Assembly: GCF_001650695.1 (NCBI RefSeq) | Contig: NZ_LWQS01000049.1 | Coordinates: 1-64,000 of the forward strand | Direction of reading: 5' to 3' | Origin: Chloroflexus islandicus | GTDB lineage: Bacteria; Chloroflexota; Chloroflexia; Chloroflexales; Chloroflexaceae | DNA length: 64,000 nucleotides | Part shown: in pieces, positions 1 through 7,952 of the stretch | Numbering within the stretch: the first letter of the stretch is position 1 | Layout of the letters: every line of letters begins with the position of its first letter | Translations under genes and position numbers: made by a program | Notes under the pieces: generated by a model | The model's database searches: none | What the model was told of the DNA's origin: nothing | Seen by the model: the letters and a program-made list of their open reading frames with translations, nothing else

Positions 1-428
1 CGGGCAAGGCCGTTACCCCGTGGTGCGGGCCAGCGGCCCGCGCTCCGTGCTGGTTGGGGCGCGGGCGGCTCGCCCGCGGGCAAGGCCGTTACCCCGTGGT
101 GCGGGCCAGCGGCCCGCGCTCCGTGCTGGTTGGGGCGCGGGCGGCTCGCCCACGGGCAAGGCCGTTACCCCGTGGTGCGGGCCAGCGGCCCGCGCTCCGT
201 GCTGGTTGGGGCGCGGGCGGCTCGCCCGCGGGCAAGGCCGCTACCCCGTGGTGCGGGCCAGCGGCCCGCGCTCCGTGCTGGTTGGGGCGCGGGCGGCTCG
301 CCCGCAAGAATGGCCCATACCCTGTGCATGCGGGCCAGCGGCCCGCGCTCCGTGCTGGTTGGGGCGCGGGCGGCTCGCCCGCGGGCAAGGCCGCTACCCC
401 GTGGTGCGAGCCAGCGGCCCGCGCTCCC
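1..428. repeat. 76-bp tandem repeat, about 5.6 units, each with two hairpins
   Basis: Four near-identical 76-bp units start at 1, 77, 153 and 229. A diverged 77-bp unit runs 305-381 and a partial unit 382-428. Differences between the first four are single bases. Each unit contains two perfect inverted repeats: a 7-bp stem gcgggcc/ggcccgc with loop agc, and a 6-bp stem cgggcg/cgcccg with loop gct. The array runs off the left edge of the window, so its true length is unknown. Open frames exist on both strands, but only because the repeat is stop-poor and periodic; I do not call a gene. Confidence 0.93.
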
Positions 429-595
429 CGTTGCAAACGTGCATCGCCACCTCTCTCCGCATTATACCCCGCCTTTCCTTCCTGTGCAGTCTTTGCATAT
501 AAAACAAATCATTGCATTTCATTTGATTTCAGCGCATAATAGCAGCGGGATCCGCATTCTTGCCTCCCGGCAGCCAACAGACAGGAAGATACTCT
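429..595. other. Upstream region of the first hydrolase
   Basis: This AT-richer stretch between the tandem repeat and the first gene holds no ORF I trust. A ribosome-binding-like aggaag at 583-588 precedes the ATG at 596. I see no clear promoter hexamers. Confidence 0.5.
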
Positions 596-1459
596 ATGGC
601 GCAAGATACTGCGTTACCCCTGTTACCGGTGGCCCCCACCTACTTCGGCTGGCGCGATCAACGGATTGCTACGTATCAGGCGGGTGCTGGCCGGCCAGTG
701 CTGCTGATCCATAGCATCAATGCGGCGGCATCGGCATTCGAGATGCGCGAGCCGTTTCAACGGCTGAGCCGGCAATTTGCCGTCCATGCGATTGATCTGC
801 TCGGGTATGGCAATTCGAGCCGCCCGCCTTGGCGGTATCGCGCTGCAATCTATGTCGATCTGATCACAGCAATGCTTGACCGGATCGGCGAACCAACCGC
901 GTTGGTGGCTAGTTCGCTCGGCGCGGCCTATGCAGTGCTGGCTGCCGCGCGCCGTCCGCAGTTGGTGAGCAGGCTGGTGCTGATCTGCCCAACCGGGATC
1001 GGCCAGCTTGATCGCGGCCCCGGCATCGCGGCGTACACGGTCTACCAGTTGTTGCGCAGCCCGTTCGGGCGAGTGCTCTACGAGGCGCTCACCACTCGCG
1101 CCAGTATTCGCATCTTCCTCGCCAGCCAAGCCTACGCTAACCCAGATAACATCACTCCAGACCGGCTGGAAGGCTTCTACCAGACGTGCCGCCGCCCCGG
1201 TGCGTACTATGCGCCGATCTGTTTCCTCAGCGGCCTGCTCAATTGCGATATTGCGCCTACGTTTGCGACGCTGCCGCAACCCACGCTGGTGGTGTGGGGG
1301 AGTGACGCGAAGACCAGCCCGTTAGCCTTAGCCAGCAACTTTGTGCGGACGCGCGTGGCGACCAAGGTGGTCACGATCAACCAAGCCAGCCTGCTGGTGC
1401 AAGACGAGCAGCCGGAAGCGTTTATGGCGCAGGTCGGGCCGTTTTTAGCGTCACCGTGA
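596..1459 (+). CDS. Alpha/beta-fold hydrolase with apparently incomplete catalytic triad
   Basis: A 287-residue alpha/beta hydrolase-fold protein, likely cytoplasmic, substrate unknown. The start at ATG 596 is chosen over an upstream in-frame TTG (560) because aggaag sits 7 bases before it. Visible motifs are HSIN at about residue 39 (oxyanion region), the nucleophile elbow ASSLG with Ser107, and the acid motif WGSD with Asp237. Near residue 266, where the family normally has the catalytic His before V-x-D-E-x-P-E, the sequence reads ASLLVQDEQPEAF, so Leu replaces His. The rest of the fold is intact with no stop, so this may be a non-catalytic family member or one using another His. It lies just upstream of dinG on the same strand, with 65 bp between. 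Confidence 0.82.
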   Translation: MAQDTALPLLPVAPTYFGWRDQRIATYQAGAGRPVLLIHSINAAASAFEMREPFQRLSRQFAVHAIDLLGYGNSSRPPWRYRAAIYVDLITAMLDRIGEPTALVASSLGAAYAVLAAARRPQLVSRLVLICPTGIGQLDRGPGIAAYTVYQLLRSPFGRVLYEALTTRASIRIFLASQAYANPDNITPDRLEGFYQTCRRPGAYYAPICFLSGLLNCDIAPTFATLPQPTLVVWGSDAKTSPLALASNFVRTRVATKVVTINQASLLVQDEQPEAFMAQVGPFLASP

Positions 1460-1524
1460 CCCTCGTGGTACAATTGCTCTAAATCGACCGGCCATCATCT
1501 GCCCGGCAGACGAGCGATGTACCC

Positions 1525-4338
1525 ATGAATAACCGCATTTACGTTGCGATTGATGTCGAAACGACCGGCTTGCAGAGCGGCCTCGATGAGATTATCGAGG
1601 TCGCTGCGGTTACGTTTCGCGGGCGCGAGATTCTTGACCGCTTCGAGCGGCTGGTACGTCCGCGCCAATCGGTGCCGCTGAAGATTACCCGCCTGACCGG
1701 GATCGATCCGGCGGCGCTGGCGAAAGCGCCCCGCTTTAACGAGATTGGCGCCGAATTGGCCCGCTTTATCGGCAATCGCCCGATTGTCGGCCATTCGATC
1801 AGCTTCGACCTGACCATGCTGCGGGCGCAGGGCATGAATTTCAACCAGCCGGTGTACGACACGTTCGATCTGGCAACGCTGCTCTTGCCGCAGGCGACGA
1901 GCTATAAATTGTCGGCGCTGGCTGCCCGGCTCGGCATTCCCCATCCCGATGCCCATCGCGCTCTCAACGACGCCGAGGTGACGGCGCAGCTCTTTGCTGA
2001 ATTGACCGAGCGCATGTTGCAGCTCGATTTGGCGACGTTGGGCGAGATGGTGCGGTTGATGGGCAAGATTGGCTTGCCGTTGCGCGATCTGTTTGAAGAG
2101 GCGTTGCGCCAGAAGGCGCGCAATGCGTTTCATGAGCCGATCGCCGCTCCGCCCGAACCGGCAGAGGCGCTCGCGCCTGATCTGCCGCCGTTGCGCCCGA
2201 CCGGCGATGCCCGCCCGCTCGACCTTGAGGCGATTGGCGCATTTTTCAGCCCCGATGGCCCCTTTGGCCGCACTTTTTCCGGTTACGAACCGCGCCCGCC
2301 GCAGGTTGAGATGGCGCGCGCCGTGGCGCAGGCGTTTAACCAGAGCGAGCCGCTGATCGTTGAGGCCGGCACCGGCACCGGCAAGAGCATGGCTTATCTG
2401 GCGCCGGCGACGATGTACGCGGTGCAACGCGGCGAGCGGGTGGTCATCTCGACCAACACGATCAACCTACAAGATCAGCTCTACAATAAAGATATTCCCG
2501 ATTTGCAGCGCATTTTCGCCGCCGCTGGCTTGCCCCCCTTTCGGGCGGCGTTGCTGAAGGGGCGCAGCAACTATCTCTGTCTCAAGCGGTATCACGAGCT
2601 GCGCCGCAGCGAGAATCTGGCGATCGAAGAGGTGCGCGCGCTGCTCAAGATTCAACTCTGGCTGCCGACGACTACGAGCGGCGATCGCACCGAGCTGCCG
2701 CTGGTTGATCGCGAGCAGGCGGCGTGGAATAAGGTGAATGTGTCGGTGGAGACTTGTACCGGCGCGCGTTGCCCCCACTTCCGCGAATGTTACTTCTTCC
2801 GCGCCCGCCGGGCCGCCGAGGCAGCCCATGTGGTGGTAGTAAACCATGCCTTGTTGATCGCCGATCTGGCCGCCGCTTCGCAAGTCTTGCCGCCCTACGA
2901 CCATCTGGTGATCGACGAGGCGCACAACTTAGAGGATGTCGCCACCGACCAGCTCAGTTTTAATCTCGATCAAGCCGGTTTGCTCAAGTTTCTCGATGAT
3001 CTGTTCCAGACCGGCGGGGCGCAGGTGGTGAGCGGCTTGCTCAGTGAGTTGCCGGTGGTCTTGACCGAGCTGGGGGGCGGGGGCGCAGCCGGCGAGCGGA
3101 TTGCGGCGGCGATTGAGCGGATGCGCCCGACCTTGATCCGCGCCCGCACGGCAGTGTACGAGTGCTTTAACCTGCTCACCCGTTTCGTTCAGCTCGATAC
3201 CGAAGCAGGCGGCCAGTACGACCCGCGGTTGCGGTTGACCAAGGGGGTGCGGCAACGGCCCGAATGGCAAGAGATCGAGCGGGCATGGCAGAACTTGAGC
3301 GATATGCTGGCGGCGATCGGCAACGAGCTGGCCGTGATCGAAGAGCAGGTGCGCGAGCTGAACGAGGCGAGCGGCGAGCTTGACGATGTGTTGGTGCGCA
3401 CCGAGGTGTTGCGCCGGTTTGCCACCGATGCCCGCGTGCGCAGCGGCCACGTCATCTTCGGCGATGACGACAGCATCTGTTGGCTAACGTATGACCGCCA
3501 GCGCGATACGCTCACGCTGACTGCCGCGCCGCTGAGCGTGGCTGAAATCTTGCAGAGCCAGCTCTTTACGCAGAAACAGACCAGTATTCTCGCGTCGGCA
3601 ACCTTGAGCATCGCCGGCGATTTCGCCTTTGTCAAGAGCCGGATCGGTCTCGCCGAGGGCCAAGAACTGATGCTCGATTCGCCGTTCGATTACGAGCAGC
3701 AGGCGTTGGTGTACATTCCCAACGACATTCCCGAACCGAACCAGCGCGGCTACCAGCAGATGATCGAACAGGCGATCATCGATCTGGCGCTGGCTTCCGG
3801 CGGGCGGATGCTAGCGCTGTTTACCGCCTCGAACGCGCTGCGCCAGACCTACACCGCGATTCAAGAGACGCTCGAAGATCACGGGATCGGCGTTATGGCG
3901 CAGGGGATCGACGGGTCGCGGCGGGCGTTGGTTGACCGGCTGAAAGAGTTTCCCCGCTCGGTCTTGCTCGGCACCAACAGCTTCTGGGAAGGGGTGGATG
4001 TGGTTGGTGATGCGCTGTCGGTGCTGGTGATTACCAAACTGCCCTTTGCCGTGCCGACCGACCCGATTGTCGCGGCGCGCAGCGAACAATTTGCCGACCC
4101 CTTCAGCGAGTACAGCGTCCCGCAGAGCATTCTGCGCTTTAAGCAAGGTTTTGGCCGCCTGATCCGGTCGCGTGACGATCGTGGGATCGTGGTGGTGCTC
4201 GATCGCCGGCTGCTGACCAAGAAGTACGGCCAGCAATTCCTCGATTCGCTGCCGCACACGCGGGTGCGCACCGGGCCGCTGGCCAACCTGCCGGGGTTGG
4301 TCGCGCGCTTTTTGCAGGCGAAGAATGGCGGGGCGTAG
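1525..4338 (+). CDS. dinG: DinG-family ATP-dependent helicase with N-terminal exonuclease domain
   Basis: A 937-residue protein with the architecture of Bacillus-type DinG. Residues about 1-170 form a DEDDh 3'-5' exonuclease domain (DVETTG near residue 10, GHSISFDL, and HRALNDAE as the ExoIII motif). The rest is an XPD-like superfamily 2 helicase: Walker A EAGTGTGKS at 280-288, DEAH near 465, and a C-terminal motif VI FGRLIRSRDDRG. Four cysteines at 352, 411, 416 and 422 have the spacing expected for the iron-sulfur cluster ligands of DinG/XPD helicases. Its role is DNA repair or unwinding, probably 5'-3' and structure-specific. The ATG at 1525 directly precedes the exonuclease motif; no strong ribosome-binding site is visible. 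Family membership is very clear; whether the nuclease is active is inferred from intact motifs. Confidence 0.95.
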   Translation: MNNRIYVAIDVETTGLQSGLDEIIEVAAVTFRGREILDRFERLVRPRQSVPLKITRLTGIDPAALAKAPRFNEIGAELARFIGNRPIVGHSISFDLTMLRAQGMNFNQPVYDTFDLATLLLPQATSYKLSALAARLGIPHPDAHRALNDAEVTAQLFAELTERMLQLDLATLGEMVRLMGKIGLPLRDLFEEALRQKARNAFHEPIAAPPEPAEALAPDLPPLRPTGDARPLDLEAIGAFFSPDGPFGRTFSGYEPRPPQVEMARAVAQAFNQSEPLIVEAGTGTGKSMAYLAPATMYAVQRGERVVISTNTINLQDQLYNKDIPDLQRIFAAAGLPPFRAALLKGRSNYLCLKRYHELRRSENLAIEEVRALLKIQLWLPTTTSGDRTELPLVDREQAAWNKVNVSVETCTGARCPHFRECYFFRARRAAEAAHVVVVNHALLIADLAAASQVLPPYDHLVIDEAHNLEDVATDQLSFNLDQAGLLKFLDDLFQTGGAQVVSGLLSELPVVLTELGGGGAAGERIAAAIERMRPTLIRARTAVYECFNLLTRFVQLDTEAGGQYDPRLRLTKGVRQRPEWQEIERAWQNLSDMLAAIGNELAVIEEQVRELNEASGELDDVLVRTEVLRRFATDARVRSGHVIFGDDDSICWLTYDRQRDTLTLTAAPLSVAEILQSQLFTQKQTSILASATLSIAGDFAFVKSRIGLAEGQELMLDSPFDYEQQALVYIPNDIPEPNQRGYQQMIEQAIIDLALASGGRMLALFTASNALRQTYTAIQETLEDHGIGVMAQGIDGSRRALVDRLKEFPRSVLLGTNSFWEGVDVVGDALSVLVITKLPFAVPTDPIVAARSEQFADPFSEYSVPQSILRFKQGFGRLIRSRDDRGIVVVLDRRLLTKKYGQQFLDSLPHTRVRTGPLANLPGLVARFLQAKNGGA

Positions 4339-5352
4339 GTTGGGTGTTGACCGCCGCGGGCGTGGGGGAAAGCAATCGCCGCAAAAACGCGCAAAAGGCA
4401 CAAAAAGATGATGTTACACTCTTGTGTCTGTTAGTGGCTGTTCCCACAATCTCTGTGCGCCCGCTGCGGAGGCGGACAGCCGTCCGGCTCTCCTGCGCCT
4501 TGGCTCACTTTGCGTCTTGGATAGTTGCCCCCACCCCAACCCTTCCCCGCTAGGGGAGGGAGGAGGTTGTTGACCGCAGAGAGCGCAGAGGATGCAGGGG
4601 ATGATCCCATTCCCAAGCCTGTGCGTCCTTAGCGGCTTTGCGTTTACGTCCTCTACGCCTTGGCTTGCTTTGCGGCTTGAGTAGTTGCCCCCACCCCAAC
4701 CCTCCCCCGCCGGGGGAGGGAGTAGGTTGTTGACCGCAGAGGGCGCAGAGGATGCGGGGGATGATCCCATTCCCAACTCGTTGCGTCCTCTGCGGTCTTG
4801 GCGGCTGTGCGTTTTCAGGCTTTGCGGCTGTGGGTCGGCCCTCACCCCCTTCCCCCTCTCCCAGCGGGAGAGAGGGCGCGACGTACTCCCTCCTCCAGCG
4901 GCTTGAGAGACAGACAGAACGTTTGATCGCGTACAACCGTCGATCGCTGTGCAATGCCGTGAAGTCCCGTGCTGCGCTCCCTATCACCCCTCCCCCAGCG
5001 GGGGAGGGGCAAGGGGTGGGGGCATCACAGAGTCGGAGGTTGTGTGGTACCCACCGGGAGAGGAGTCGTACGCCTCTCCCAGTGGGGGAGAGGGCAGGTT
5101 GTTTACCACAGAGAGCGCAGAGGGCGCGGGAGATGAGAATCAGTTCAACCCGCTGTGCGGCCTCTGCGGTCTTTGCGGCTATGCGTTCAGACTCTCTGCA
5201 TCTTGGCTCGCTGTGCGGCTTGGGTAATTGCCCCCACCCCAACCCTCCCCCAGCGGGGGAGGGAGGAGGTTGTTGACCGCAGAGAGCGCAGAGGATGCGG
5301 GGGATGATCCCATTCCCAAGCCTGTGCGTTTACGTCTTCTACGCTCTCGGCG
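4339..5352. repeat. Intergenic array of about 160-bp G/C-rich repeats, no gene
   Basis: Copies of one repeat unit start near 4524, 4684 and 5228, with a left-truncated copy at about 5095-5227. The first two are exactly 160 bp apart. Each unit begins with ttgcccccaccccaaccct, continues through a cccc/gggg hairpin, then ggttgttgaccgcagag, a ggatgatcccattcccaa block, and a tail resembling ttgcgtcctctgcggtc. Related units recur at 7535-7830 and fragments at 19320-19590 and 27200-27340. Frames crossing this DNA on both strands are repeat-derived and I call none of them. At 4908-5028 the array is interrupted by a fragment of the TIR element listed separately. Confidence 0.85.
4908..5028 (-). mobile_element. 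Partial, inverted copy of the TIR (gacagaac) element
   Basis: Read on the minus strand, this matches the right two-thirds of the element at 54362-54564: the gacagaacg end, then gatcgctgtgcaatgccgt, ccgtgctgcg, the cacccctcccccag / ggggaggggc hairpin and ggggtgggggcatca. The left module with the ggccc/gggcc hairpin is missing. It lies inside the 160-bp repeat array. Confidence 0.65.
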
Positions 5353-5411
5353 ATTACGAGCGCGCTCGTAATGTTTTGAGCGCGCTCGAAAATTACGTTG
5401 CGCGCTCATAA
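5353..5411. repeat. 20-bp perfect palindrome followed by two decayed copies
   Basis: ATTACGAGCGCGCTCGTAAT (5353-5372) is a perfect 20-bp palindrome. It is followed at once by a degenerate copy containing GAGCGCGCTC (5379-5388), then by attacgttgcgcgctcataat (5391-5411), which reaches into the stop region of the hsdR fragment. Function unknown; it may mark a recombination junction or be a transcription-terminating structure. Confidence 0.75.
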
Positions 5412-5641
5412 TAGGTTAGCCGCAACAGTCTAACCCCTGCTCGTGCTACCCACTTCAATGACAGCGCCTCGGCTTGTTCGAGCACGGTTTGGGGCACCCA
5501 TTCTTGTTTGTCGGGCGGATAACCGTAGCGACGGAGTACCCGCTTCACCATTCTGCGCAAGTGAGCGCGAGCGGTTGCGCGCAGTGTCCAATCGAGGGTG
5601 ACATTGTTGCGCACTGTGTTCACGAGATCACTACTTTTAGC
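5393..5641 (-). pseudogene. hsdR: 3' fragment of type I restriction endonuclease subunit R (hsdR)
   Basis: About 80 codons read [19 protein letters not shown], then [18 protein letters not shown] and TVLEQAEAL. This is the C-terminal signature (DUF3387 region) of type I restriction subunit HsdR, normally about 1000 residues. Going upstream in the same frame (increasing coordinates), the homology stops at codons for [16 protein letters not shown] and an in-frame TGA follows just beyond 5641. No other hsdR, hsdM or hsdS sequence is nearby. A GTG at 5623 opens a 76-codon frame, but an isolated HsdR tail has no known independent role, so I call it a remnant. The family assignment is from recognition of the motif, not from a search. 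Confidence 0.72.
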
Positions 5642-5665
5642 TATGCAGGATACTCAACGACATTG

Positions 5666-5671
5666 TATAAT
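5666..5671 (+). promoter_or_regulatory. Candidate -10 box for the tcmP locus
   Basis: A perfect TATAAT lies 43 bp before the tcmP ATG. No convincing -35 hexamer is seen at 16-18 bp spacing, so this rests on the -10 match and the position. An aagagg ribosome-binding site follows at about 5702-5707. Confidence 0.4.
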
Positions 5672-5714
5672 AGCTCATTATCAAGTTTTAACCTGCTAAA
5701 ACAAGAGGTATACT

Positions 5715-6444
5715 ATGACGATTCAGCATCAATTTGGCGGCGATTGGACACGACAAAAACTGAACGTACTACGTAAGTATCTCGATGCGTACATGACCAT
5801 CTTTACCAGTAATCCAAAAGCGCAATCTTTCCACACCGTCTACGTTGACGCCTTTGCCGGCACCGGTTACCAGACAATGGCTGAGCCATCCGAAGCGCCG
5901 CTATTCAAGGAACTAATCGAATCAGATACGCAAGCCTTCTTGCAAGGCAGCGCGCGGATTGCGTTAGAGATGAACAAACCCTTCGGCGAATATCTCTTTA
6001 TTGAGAAGCAAGCCGGTCACGTCGCTGAATTAGAACGGTTACGCGCAGCATTTCCTGACCGGCGCATTCGCATTGAGCAAGGTGACGCAAACCACGTCTT
6101 ACAAGCTTGGATTCAGCGCACCGACTGGAAACGCACTCGCGCGGTCGTGTTTCTCGATCCGTATGGCATGCAAGTCGAATGGTCACTGATCAAAGCAATT
6201 GCCGATACGAAAGCGATCGATCTCTGGTTACTCTTCCCGCTCGGCATGGGTGTCAATCGCCTGTTAACGAAAGAAGCGCCGCCGCCGCCGGCTTGGGAGG
6301 AAAAATTGACCCGCTTCTTCGGCATCGATACGTGGCGTGATCGCTTCTATCCACCCCGAACTGACATGTTTCGCTGCCGGCAATCCGAAGGGCGCTCGGA
6401 CGGCGCTGAAGATCGCTCAGCATATTCTCAGCCATACACCTTAA
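5715..6444 (+). pseudogene. tcmP: tcmP (three-Cys-motif partner), internally deleted and frameshifted
   Basis: The reading frame from ATG 5715 gives a clear TcmP-type protein: a start of IQHQFGGDWTRQKLNVLRKYL, an FVDAFAGTG-like segment (YVDAFAGTGY) near residue 43, VFLDPYGMQVEW, and LWLLFPLGMGVNRLL, ending in FFGIDTWRDRFYPP near 6345. From there this frame yields a low-complexity tail that runs to 6656 into the next gene. In the +1 frame the sequence continues as CFAAGNPKGARTALKIAQ and HILSHTP, then TAA at 6442-6444, which matches the expected C-terminus of the family. The two parts are adjacent, so the segment normally joining them (tens of residues by my recollection of full-length members) is gone and the join is out of frame. 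The next gene encodes the usual three-Cys partner, which supports the identity. Confidence 0.75.
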
Positions 6445-6499
6445 ACATTTGTGCTAAAATACAAACTGATCGGTTTGTTACGTATCCCGGAGTACGCCA

Positions 6500-7234
6500 A
6501 TGGCGCGGAGCAGCATCGAGTGGACCGAAGCGACGTGGAATCCGCTCACCGGCTGCACCAAGATCAGTCCCGGCTGTAAGCACTGCTACGCCGAACGGAT
6601 GGCGCTGCGCTTGCAGGCGATGGGGTTGGAAAAGTATCGCAACGGCTTTCGCCTGACCCTCCACCCGGCGACGCTAAGCGAACCGTTGCGCTGGAAGAAG
6701 CCACGTATGATCTTTGTCAATTCGATGAGCGATCTCTTCCATCGTGATGTGCCGGCAGCGTTCATTCAACAGGTTTTTGCGGTGATGGCGCAAGCCCATT
6801 GGCATACGTTTCAGGTCTTGACCAAGCGGGCCGAACGGTTGCGCGAACTCGATGCGTTGCTAGAGTGGCCGCCGAATGTGTGGATGGGGGTGAGCGTCGA
6901 GCGAGCCGATTATATCGAGCGGATTGATCTGCTGCGCGAGACTGGCGCGGCGACCAAGTTTCTGTCGTGCGAGCCATTGCTGGGGCCGTTACCCAACCTG
7001 CCGCTTGACGGCATCGACTGGGTGATTGTCGGCGGCGAGTCGGGGCCGGGAGCGCGGCCTATGGATCCGGCATGGGTGCGCGATATTCGTGACCAGTGTC
7101 TGGCTGCCGGCGTGCCATTCTTCTTCAAGCAGTGGGGTGGCCCGCGCAAAGATCGTACCGGACGCCTGCTCGACGGGCGGACGTGGGATGAATGGCCGCG
7201 ACGCGCAGTCGCACCGGTGGCGCAAGATGGTTAG
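6500..7234 (+). CDS. Three-Cys-motif protein, phage Gp37/Gp68 family (DUF5131)
   Basis: A 244-residue protein starting [19 protein letters not shown]. Cys19, Cys26 and Cys29 form a C-x6-C-x2-C motif followed by YAERMA, the hallmark of the Gp37/Gp68 (DUF5131) family. Further family blocks are [38 protein letters not shown] and FFFKQWGG. The cysteine pattern resembles an iron-sulfur or radical-SAM-like centre, but the activity is not established. The family is found in phages and mobile regions and is commonly paired with TcmP, as here. The ATG at 6500 has ggag 8 bases upstream. The gene looks full length even though its partner is broken. A taaaat at 6454-6459 could be its own -10 box. Confidence 0.88.
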   Translation: MARSSIEWTEATWNPLTGCTKISPGCKHCYAERMALRLQAMGLEKYRNGFRLTLHPATLSEPLRWKKPRMIFVNSMSDLFHRDVPAAFIQQVFAVMAQAHWHTFQVLTKRAERLRELDALLEWPPNVWMGVSVERADYIERIDLLRETGAATKFLSCEPLLGPLPNLPLDGIDWVIVGGESGPGARPMDPAWVRDIRDQCLAAGVPFFFKQWGGPRKDRTGRLLDGRTWDEWPRRAVAPVAQDG

Positions 7235-7952
7235 CTGGCTATCGGCTTGGGGTTGGCCCTCACCCCCGGCCCCTCTCCCGCTGGGAGAGGGGGCGGACAG
7301 AACATCTGTCCGGTACCCGGCCCTAAAGGGCCGGGCTATGGTTACGAAGCCCGCTGCGCGGGCTGCTGGCCCTCATCCCCGGCCCCTCTCCCACCTAACG
7401 GCGGGAGAGGGGAGCGGAGCGCCGGGCTTTGAAGTATCACACAGCGATCAATGGGCATGGTCGAACACATGTTCTGTCCATCCCTCAACCCCGCTGGGAG
7501 AGGAGGCGCGACGTACTCCCTCCCCCAGCGGGGGAGGGAGTAGGTTGTTGACCGCAGGGGATGTCGAGGGCGCGGGGATGATCCCATTCCCAACCCTTTG
7601 TGTCCTCTGCGGTCTTGGCGGCTTTGCGTTCAGACTCTCTGCATCTTGGCTCGCTTTGCGGCTTGGATAGTTACCCCCACCCCAACTCTCCCCCGCTGGG
7701 GGAGGGAGGAGGTTGTTGACCGCCGGGGACGCCGAGGGCGCGGGGGATGATCCCATTCCCAACCCTTTGCGTCCTCTGCGTTCTTAGCGGCTTTGCGTTT
7801 TCGTTCTCTGCGCCTTTACTCACTTTGCGCCTTCACGTTGGCCCCCGCGCCTCCATTCGCCCCGAGGTAGCGCGCCGCCGGCAAGGTGTGGTAAGAATAA
7901 GGTAGCAGCCTTTTTGCGTTCTGTGGCGATGCTTAACCTAGACAGGAAACTC
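7235..7952. repeat. Intergenic repeats: one TIR element plus two copies of the 160-bp repeat
   Basis: No gene is supported. 7291-7489 is a TIR element (separate entry). From about 7505 two further copies of the 160-bp repeat follow (ggttgttgaccgcaggggat from about 7543, and ttacccccaccccaact from about 7671). The last 100 bp before the sugar dehydrogenase lack repeats. Confidence 0.8.
7291..7489 (+). mobile_element. MITE-like TIR element, copy 1
   Basis: It begins gggcggacagaac and ends gttctgtccatccctcaa (7471-7488), imperfect inverted ends. Inside are the shared modules: ggccctaaagggcc hairpin, gaagcccgctgcgcgggct hairpin, a ccctctccc/gggagaggg hairpin, and cacagcgatca. The 14-bp direct repeat CCCGCTGGGAGAGG flanks it immediately at 7277-7290 and 7490-7503, as expected of a target-site duplication. 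It carries no coding capacity. The outermost ttcaa of the left end is absent here. Confidence 0.72.

Noticed and set aside
1-428. CRISPR array
   Set aside because: Units are contiguous with no variable spacers, and no cas genes are in the window. The 26-bp array at 54101 fails the same test.
20-714. Overlapping open frames of 115-194 codons on both strands of the 76-bp array
   Set aside because: They arise because the unit is stop-poor and periodic. The predicted proteins are repetitive, lack ribosome-binding sites and run into unrelated DNA.
4344-5409. Frames across the intergenic repeats on both strands
   Set aside because: Their products are translated hairpins and Pro/Gly/Arg-rich text repeated at other loci. 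No start signals or family motifs.
6443-6656. tcmP running to 6656 as a 313-residue protein
   Set aside because: The tail after about 6345 has no family similarity and overlaps the DUF5131 gene, whereas the +1 frame gives the expected C-terminus ending at 6444.
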